A stretch of 40,819 nt of DNA from Pirellula staleyi DSM 6068 (GTDB taxonomy: Bacteria > Planctomycetota > Planctomycetia > Pirellulales > Pirellulaceae): assembly GCA_945870455.1 (NCBI GenBank), contig CAMBSL010000023.1, forward strand, positions 1 to 40,819. Direction: 5' to 3'. Positions within the stretch are counted from its first letter, which is position 1. Every line of letters starts with the position of its first letter. The notes beneath the pieces are model-generated. The model made no database searches. It was given only the letters and a program-made list of their open reading frames with translations, and had not been told where the DNA came from. Shown here piece by piece: positions 34,944 to 40,819 of the stretch. Made by a program: the position numbers and the translations under genes.

Positions 34944-37900
34944 ATGATCCGACGTGCGAACGAGTCCTACGTTGGGTTGGCGTCCTTTGTCGTGGGCCTG
35001 CTCTTAGTCCATTCGCTCCTTGGTTCGTCGAATTGCATTGCGCAATCCGTTAGGCCGCTCACCCCACCGGGTGGCAAGTTTCACCAGCCAACCGTTCCTG
35101 CCAGCAGTGGAGAAGATCCCTGGGGACCAGCCAGACACCTTGGCATCGCGGGCAATGCTTCCTATCCGATCCCAAACGAACTCCTGCATACCGATTTGTA
35201 TCGGCAGTCAAAGCAAGAGGCGAATGCCAAAAGCGTTTCCTGTATTCAATGCCACACCGACGTGGGCAGCATGCATCCACCCAACACGGTCTCGATCGGT
35301 TGCACCGACTGCCATGGTGGAAATGCGAACGACTTCTCCAAGAAGGGCGCTCACATTCAACCACGCTATCCTGAGATGTGGAGCACTTCTGCGAATCCCG
35401 TTCGAAGTTATGCCCTGCTCAATCATGAGAGTCCCGAGTTCGTGCGATTCGCAAATCCCGGCGATCTTCGTGTCGCACACATCGCGTGTGGCCAATGCCA
35501 TGCCAACGAAGTGTTGCAACTCAGAAAAAGTATCATGACGCACGGTTGTATGCTTTGGGGCGCTGCCATCTATAACAACGGCGGCTCGCCAGAGAAATGG
35601 TCTCGCTATGGAGAAAGTTACTCCATGCACGGCAATCCGCAACGGCTCCAAACCGTTCCGGCACCTTCCCCGTACGAGATCGATCGAAAAGGGGTTCTCC
35701 CATTTCTTGATCCGTTGCCACGCTTTGAAGCGTCCCAGCCTGGCAATATTCTTCGAATCTTTGAACGGGGCGGTAGATTCCGTTCCGAAATCGGAATACC
35801 GGAACGCCTCGAAGAACCTGGCCGTCCTCGCGAGCGACTCAGCACGCGCGGGCTCGGGACCGAAAACAGAACCGACCCTGTGTTCATTGGTCTTCAGAAG
35901 ACCCGATTGCTTGATCCAACCCTGAACTTCCTAGGAACGAATGATCATCCAGGTGACTATCGCAGCAGCGGTTGCAGCGCGTGCCACGTTGTTTACGCAA
36001 ACGATCGTTCGCCCACCTCCTCGGGCCCGTTTGCCAAATATGGCCATCGTGGACGAGCTGCATCCGAGAAAGATGATTGGGTTAAGTACATCGACCCGAC
36101 CATTCCAAAGAACGAATCCGGACATCCGATTCAACACATGTTCACCAACAGCATGCCAACCAGTCAATGTATGGTTTGTCACATGCACCCAGGTACAAAT
36201 GTTCTCAACTCTTATCTAGGCTACATGTGGTGGGACAACGAGACGGATGGGCAGTCCATGTATCCAAAAGAACAGCACGATCCAACCGCCGAGCAATTGG
36301 TTCAAGCTTCGATGTCCAATCCAGAAGAAGCTGCTGCCAGAGGACTATGGGGTGATCCAGAGTTTCTCAACAATGTGAGCGACCTCAACCCAAAACTGAA
36401 CCACACTCAATTTGCAGATTTTCATGGACATGGATGGGTTTACCGAGCCGTTTTCAAAAAAGACCGAACGGGAAAGTTGCTTGACCATACGGGAAAAACA
36501 GTTGAAAGCCCAACGACAAAAGATCTGATGGCCGCAGTAGCGCCGTCGGAACAATTTGAGAAGATCCATGGGAAACAACGCGATGGTGTGCCTGTTCATA
36601 TGATGGATATCCACATGGAAAAGGGGATGCACTGCGTCGACTGCCACTTCTATCAAGACGGACATGGGGACACAAAACTCTATGGCGAAGTGCGTGCGGC
36701 TATCGAGATCCAATGCATCGATTGCCATGGTGATGCCAGAGCCTCGCTTGTTGACAAAGTCGAGCAACTACTCAAAGCGGGCCAGCCACCCAAACTACCT
36801 ACCAGCGGCCCCGCATCCGCAAAAGAACCAACCAATCTCCTGGCTCTGCGAACGGCCTTTGGACAGCCTCGCTTTGAGATCAAACGAGCACCGGGCAAAA
36901 AACCAAAGCTCATCCAACGCAGCAACGTGGAAAAGGACCTCATTTGGGAAGTGACTCAAACCGCAGACACCATCGATCCCCTCAGCGAGGAATACAACCC
37001 AAAGAGCCATATCGCAAAAACGGTTCGATTGGATGACGACGGCGCGATGCGTTGGGGAGACACATTGCCCAATGAAAAATGTGCCCATCAAAACAATAAC
37101 ATGAGTTGTATCGCTTGCCACAGCTCTTGGAATCCAAGTTGCTTTGGATGCCACCTGCCGCAAAAAGCAAATATCAAAGCCCCGAATCTGCACGGGCTGG
37201 GGGAGGTCTCTCGAAATCGAATTTCCTACAACTTTCAAACTCTGAGAGACGACGTATACATGTTGGCTCGCGATGGTAATGTCACGGGAAACCGCATCGG
37301 ACCCGCCCGCAGTTCATGCGCAATTCACGTCGGCAGTTACAACGGCAATCGCGAATCCGTCTATGTTCAGCAACAGACGATCAGCGGCGAGGGTCTGAGC
37401 GGCATCGCCTTCAGCACGAATGTCCCGCACACTGTCCGAGGTGGTCCTGACTGGAAAACAGCACCACCCGGTCATGCGTCACCCGGCACCTCGGAAACGA
37501 AATCCTGTACCGACTGTCACGTCTCCGTCAACAACGACAACAACGCCATCATGTCTCAATTGCTCATGCAAGGGACAGGGTATACCAATTTTGTGGGCCG
37601 CTATTGCTGGGTTGGGGCTGGAGAGCATGGCCTGGAAGGAGTCGTTGTAACGGAACAGAGCGAACCGCAAGCGGTACTCGGCAGCTCGCTGCATTCGATA
37701 GCCTACCCGGAGAACTACAAGGAACATCTCAAACATCATCGAGAACTAGAACATGCGCACGAACATCCAGGTCGAGATATTTTGGAGGTTTTGAGCCCAA
37801 AATATCGGAAACCTGAAGTGCTCTCGCTGCAACATCGGGGTGAATTCCTTTACGCAGCCTGCGGCGAAGGCGGCCTGCGAGTTTTCGACATTGCATTCAT

Positions 37901-39023
37901 CGATCACAAGGCATTCTCAGAAAGAATTACCACCGCGCCGGTTTCACCGCTGGGGCAGCGTCTCTATGTTCGAACCAAGTTCGCGACCGCTGTAGCAGCC
38001 CCAACGACCATCGCTCCCGACCCGACACGAACCCATCGACCGGAGAACTTCGAATCCCCCGTCCATCCGCTTTACGCGTACATTTACGTAACGGACAAGG
38101 TCGAGGGGTTGGTCATGGTCAGCGCAGCAACGCTGCTCGACGGAAACCCATCCAACAATTTCTTGGAGCGAGGCGTCACCTTCAACCCCAACAATATCCT
38201 GTGCGGCGCCAAAGCCATAACGATCGCTGGGCATTATGCCTACATTTGTTGCGATGCCGGACTCGTTGTGGTTGACCTCAGCAACCCAAAACAGCCCGTT
38301 GTTTGCTCCGTCGTCGGAAACGATGTACTTCATCATCCCAAAAGTGTCGCGGTGCAGTTCCGATACGCGTTTGTGTGCGATGAAGAAGGAGTCAAGGTTC
38401 TAGACGCAACGGAACTAGCCTCCCCGCAGCATGTCCATACTGTCCCGTTGCATGAAGCGAACAGCATCTACCTAGGGCGCACGTATGCCTATGTGGCGGG
38501 AGGCAAGGAGGGGCTAGTCATACTCGATATCACCAACCCAGAATTGGCTTTCATTGATCAGATCTACAATGCAGGTGGACAAATCGACGATGCGCATGAC
38601 GTGAAGCTCGGTATCACCAACGTTAGCCAGTTTGCGTACGTTGCAGACGGGAAAAACGGACTGAGAGTTCTTCAATTGACCAGTCCAGAGCTACCTGGGA
38701 ACGATGGATTTTCACCGCGACCGAACCCGTGCTTGATCGCAACTCGCAAGCTTCCAAAAAATGGTCATGCCTTGTGCGTGTCGCGGGGCGTAGATCGTGA
38801 CCGAGCGGTCGACGAATCGGGCAATCAAATCGCCGTATTCGGTCGCGTGGGTGCAAGGCCGCTCAACAAGGAAGAGTCAACGCGAATGCACCGCCGGAAA
38901 AATGGTAGCCTTTTTCAAGTGAGCGACGACCCATTCGACCCGCGAACGTACCAGTTCCCAGTCGAACTCAGGCCATCCCTCCGAACCGGGGAGCAAGCTC
39001 TTCCGCCCATCGTTCGCAGATAA
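34944..39023 (+). CDS. Decaheme c-type cytochrome fused to LVIVD beta-propeller repeats
   Basis: A 1359-aa secreted protein with a signal peptide (about residues 9-33). Ten CXXCH motifs start at residues 100, 120, 182, 344, 409, 564, 591, 722, 733 and 855 (CIQCH, CTDCH, CGQCH, CSACH, CMVCH, CVDCH, CIDCH, CIACH, CFGCH, CTDCH). The region of about 940-1260 has at least four LVIVD-type propeller repeats (GEFLYAACGEGGLRVFDI, HYAYICCDAGLVVVDLSNP, YAYVAGGKEGLVILDITNP, FAYVADGKNGLRVL). No lipobox was seen. It probably carries electrons in the periplasm or at the cell surface; the donor, acceptor and any enzymatic step are unknown. It is translationally close to the upstream beta-barrel gene (2-nt gap), and its stop is 25 nt from the convergent gene. 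Confidence 0.9.
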   Translation: MIRRANESYVGLASFVVGLLLVHSLLGSSNCIAQSVRPLTPPGGKFHQPTVPASSGEDPWGPARHLGIAGNASYPIPNELLHTDLYRQSKQEANAKSVSCIQCHTDVGSMHPPNTVSIGCTDCHGGNANDFSKKGAHIQPRYPEMWSTSANPVRSYALLNHESPEFVRFANPGDLRVAHIACGQCHANEVLQLRKSIMTHGCMLWGAAIYNNGGSPEKWSRYGESYSMHGNPQRLQTVPAPSPYEIDRKGVLPFLDPLPRFEASQPGNILRIFERGGRFRSEIGIPERLEEPGRPRERLSTRGLGTENRTDPVFIGLQKTRLLDPTLNFLGTNDHPGDYRSSGCSACHVVYANDRSPTSSGPFAKYGHRGRAASEKDDWVKYIDPTIPKNESGHPIQHMFTNSMPTSQCMVCHMHPGTNVLNSYLGYMWWDNETDGQSMYPKEQHDPTAEQLVQASMSNPEEAAARGLWGDPEFLNNVSDLNPKLNHTQFADFHGHGWVYRAVFKKDRTGKLLDHTGKTVESPTTKDLMAAVAPSEQFEKIHGKQRDGVPVHMMDIHMEKGMHCVDCHFYQDGHGDTKLYGEVRAAIEIQCIDCHGDARASLVDKVEQLLKAGQPPKLPTSGPASAKEPTNLLALRTAFGQPRFEIKRAPGKKPKLIQRSNVEKDLIWEVTQTADTIDPLSEEYNPKSHIAKTVRLDDDGAMRWGDTLPNEKCAHQNNNMSCIACHSSWNPSCFGCHLPQKANIKAPNLHGLGEVSRNRISYNFQTLRDDVYMLARDGNVTGNRIGPARSSCAIHVGSYNGNRESVYVQQQTISGEGLSGIAFSTNVPHTVRGGPDWKTAPPGHASPGTSETKSCTDCHVSVNNDNNAIMSQLLMQGTGYTNFVGRYCWVGAGEHGLEGVVVTEQSEPQAVLGSSLHSIAYPENYKEHLKHHRELEHAHEHPGRDILEVLSPKYRKPEVLSLQHRGEFLYAACGEGGLRVFDIAFIDHKAFSERITTAPVSPLGQRLYVRTKFATAVAAPTTIAPDPTRTHRPENFESPVHPLYAYIYVTDKVEGLVMVSAATLLDGNPSNNFLERGVTFNPNNILCGAKAITIAGHYAYICCDAGLVVVDLSNPKQPVVCSVVGNDVLHHPKSVAVQFRYAFVCDEEGVKVLDATELASPQHVHTVPLHEANSIYLGRTYAYVAGGKEGLVILDITNPELAFIDQIYNAGGQIDDAHDVKLGITNVSQFAYVADGKNGLRVLQLTSPELPGNDGFSPRPNPCLIATRKLPKNGHALCVSRGVDRDRAVDESGNQIAVFGRVGARPLNKEESTRMHRRKNGSLFQVSDDPFDPRTYQFPVELRPSLRTGEQALPPIVRR

Positions 39024-39048
39024 CGCCCAGGAACTGTGCGGGTAAGAG

Positions 39049-40350
39049 TCAATTGATCCAAAAAGCGAAAAAGGGAAGATTGCCCTGGAAAGCGTCGGAC
39101 AATTCATTCCAAGCTTGGAAGTCGATTAATTTACCGGACTCGATGAATGGGGCCACGCCAGTCCCCTGAATCCACAACACCAAGTCAAAGGTTTGAGGAT
39201 TGGTAAAAACTTTGCGCAAATTGATGCCAAGCTTTGAGTTGAACTCGACATTATTACTCCGACCAAAAAAATTGAAACTGTTCCTGTTCTTAACACCTCG
39301 CCAGAATGGCAACAACTCTTTTCCCTGGAGTACCAATTCCACTTGATTCAAAACTCGCTCCCAATCGTCTCCCATCCGATTACCTGGTCGACCAGCGAGC
39401 ACGATGGAAGTCTGGTTTCTCCCTGGGAGCCATTCGCGATCATTATCGGTCTCTTCTCGAATCAGCCGCCACGTTTCCCGACTCAGTTGAATGACTTGCT
39501 CAAAATGCTCCAGCGATTTCTTCATCCGATCAGGCTCGATTACTTGAAAGTTGATCAAATGGATGAATGCGATAAAATCAAAGATCTGATTAGACGCCCA
39601 TTCAATTTCATCCAATTCGTCAGCAAAAAAACCATAGGGAGATTGAACGCGAGGAAAGAAAAGGTGCGCGGTTCTTTCGAATGCGCTTTGCCAGTCATGA
39701 GCCAATGCAAACTGAACCACACCAGAAAGGACGTTGATGTAGCCGCGCAACCAAAGGACATCTGCATCGTCAAACGCGAACTCAATCGAATTGACACCGA
39801 CATTGTTGTTGGCAACACCAGCCGGTACCGAAGACCAGCCCATAATCGCGCCCCAAACTGCTTCGTTCGGCGTCGATTTGCCGTTGCTATCCAAATCAAG
39901 GCTTATCTCATTGATGGCGATAGGAATCTTGATTCCGTTCGGCTTGAAATCCGACAGGGTTTTTTCTGCTTTTGACAATCGATCCAACAGATTTTGCAGT
40001 ACGGTTCGCGCTCTAGCATAAGATATTTCTTCTGGATTAGGATTGTTCGGAATCGGCATGCGCATGAGGATGTTTCGATTGGGCCGCGCAGGATCCAGAC
40101 CATAACGATAGTAGTCTTGCCCCAGTCCTTCGATGGCTCGCAAGAACTGGAGGACACCCAAAGAGACTCGGATGCTGTTGTCTTGAGGAGTCTTTTGGAG
40201 CAATCCGTCAAATTCTTTCTCGCCTGCAACAAGTTGACCCTCCCTCACGTACCCGCGGAATTTTTTATAGTTGGCGTTGTCGTCCCCGAAGGTCCTATCC
40301 GACGCAGAAAATAGCGCGAAAAGTACCAATGCAATGATTCGAAGGTGCAT
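39049..40350 (-). CDS. Secreted protein of unknown function, TPR-like N-terminus
   Basis: A 433-aa protein with a signal peptide (MHLRIIALVLFALFSASDRTFG). The next 70 residues read like helical TPR-type repeats (YVREGQLVAGEKEFDGLLQ, NSIRVSLGVLQFLRAIEGL). The rest is a mostly helical, Trp-rich domain (IMGWSSVPAGVANNN, FFADELDEIEWASNQIFDFIAF) that I cannot assign. EISLDLDSNGKSTPNEAVWG contains a D-x-D-x-N-G-x-S stretch that could bind Ca2+. It is convergent with the decaheme gene, 25 nt apart, so association with it is positional only. Confidence 0.75.
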   Translation of the reverse strand: MHLRIIALVLFALFSASDRTFGDDNANYKKFRGYVREGQLVAGEKEFDGLLQKTPQDNSIRVSLGVLQFLRAIEGLGQDYYRYGLDPARPNRNILMRMPIPNNPNPEEISYARARTVLQNLLDRLSKAEKTLSDFKPNGIKIPIAINEISLDLDSNGKSTPNEAVWGAIMGWSSVPAGVANNNVGVNSIEFAFDDADVLWLRGYINVLSGVVQFALAHDWQSAFERTAHLFFPRVQSPYGFFADELDEIEWASNQIFDFIAFIHLINFQVIEPDRMKKSLEHFEQVIQLSRETWRLIREETDNDREWLPGRNQTSIVLAGRPGNRMGDDWERVLNQVELVLQGKELLPFWRGVKNRNSFNFFGRSNNVEFNSKLGINLRKVFTNPQTFDLVLWIQGTGVAPFIESGKLIDFQAWNELSDAFQGNLPFFAFWIN

Positions 40351-40722
40351 GATTGTTTAACCCATGAGTGTCATACTTCAATTTGTGCTTGGAAGATCGC
40401 AATTAGGAATTGCATTTCGAGCAGTGCCTTGGTTCCGATTACTTCAAGCCGCCGGAACGACCAGCAGTTTCCTCGAATCGGCATTTCACGCAAAACCGAA
40501 AATCTCTTTCTCTACCCATTCCGTGATTGCGGTCAATTAAAAAAACTCCCTAGATTGCAGCTTACGCGGAAGCGCCTAAATTTTCGAAACAATTTAGAAA
40601 ATTTCCGTTAAAGTCGGTTAACCTTCCAACAAACGCCCAGTTATGGGGAGCTTACCTGTTATAATATGTTCCAAATTTCCCATTGCGTTTCATGAAATAA
40701 ATTTCGGGTATTAGGGCATACC
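40351..40722. other. A/T-rich intergenic region
   Basis: No credible gene (the 40345-40611 ORF is not protein-like). It holds an 8-bp inverted repeat AAATTTTC/GAAAATTT (40578-40585, 40597-40604) and a TATAAT at 40660-40665 that could be a -10 box for the ORF starting at 40723, although no good -35 is seen at 17 nt spacing. Confidence 0.45.
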
Positions 40723-40819
40723 ATGTTAGCGGTACCCGTTAAGGTTCAGTCGGTAGTTGAAATGACGGGCAAATTTTTTGCCCTCCATAATTTAGGAAAA
40801 GTGAATGCCCATTGCGATG
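40723..40819 (+). CDS. Possible start of a CDS running off the window edge
   Basis: ATG at 40723 opens a frame without stops to the end (MLAVPVKVQSVVEMTGKFFA...), 32 codons. The composition is protein-like and a TATAAT lies about 60 nt upstream, but the visible part is too short to identify. Confidence 0.35.
   Translation, partial: MLAVPVKVQSVVEMTGKFFALHNLGKVNAHCD

Noticed and set aside
39343-39975. 210-aa plus-strand ORF
   Set aside because: Antisense to the secreted 433-aa protein, which has a signal peptide and coherent composition.

Overview
The window looks like a chromosomal segment from a planctomycete of the Pirellulaceae type (Rhodopirellula/Blastopirellula relatives). The evidence is the family content. 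There is a DUF1592-type planctomycete cytochrome c protein paired with a twin-arginine DUF1552 protein. There is a surface protein with an N-terminal LEPR-XLL-like motif and dockerin repeats. Many secreted proteins of unknown function are present, coding is loose with long gaps, and short palindromic repeats are scattered between genes. No rRNA, tRNA, CRISPR array, phage module or intact transposase was seen.

Layout. 1-5.7 kb, minus strand: DUF1552 (cut by the window edge), DUF1592 protein, RNase HI with a zinc ribbon, and a secreted M64 metallopeptidase. 5.8-8.2 kb, plus: a Kup-type K+ transporter with a His/Ser-rich repeated N-terminus. 8.4-11.7 kb, minus: SDR oxidoreductase, a DMFase-large-subunit-like secreted protein, and a ThuA protein. 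12.2 kb, plus: a STAS-domain protein. 12.7-14.4 kb, minus: a beta-hydroxyacid dehydrogenase and a purine nucleoside phosphorylase. 14.4-16 kb, plus: a small basic ORF and a GlmU-like nucleotidyl/acyltransferase. 16-21.4 kb, minus: a short secreted relic, a sulfite-oxidase-type molybdoenzyme, PurK and PurE (overlapping), a Tat-exported protein of unknown function, and a creatininase-family protein. 21.4-22.6 kb: a gene-free patch of degenerate repeats. 22.6-26.1 kb, plus: an ABC exporter (ATPase and two FtsX-like permeases). 26.2-27.1 kb: a LamG protein. 27.3-28.5 kb, minus: an orphan secreted protein bracketed by direct repeats. 28.9-30 kb, minus: RtcA. 30.4-32.7 kb, minus: a dockerin/tandem HbpS-like protein. 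32.96-39.02 kb, plus: an outer-membrane beta-barrel and a decaheme cytochrome-LVIVD fusion. 39-40.35 kb, minus: a secreted protein of unknown function. A possible new CDS starts at the right edge.

The most interesting locus is 30.4-39.0 kb. A beta-barrel protein lies 2 nt upstream of a 1359-aa secreted protein with ten CXXCH haem-binding motifs followed by LVIVD-type beta-propeller repeats. This resembles the porin-cytochrome conduits that move electrons across outer membranes (MtrAB type), but with a different domain architecture. The divergently transcribed neighbour is a surface protein with two HbpS/GlcG-like domains, a fold known for haem binding. A functional link is inference.

A second clear pattern is a family of about 146-bp elements with 10-bp terminal inverted repeats (TAAGCACATC...GATGTGCTTA) and a strong internal palindrome. 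There are four copies in this window. They resemble MITEs; two sit between convergent genes, and in one the terminal TAA serves as the stop codon of the kup gene.
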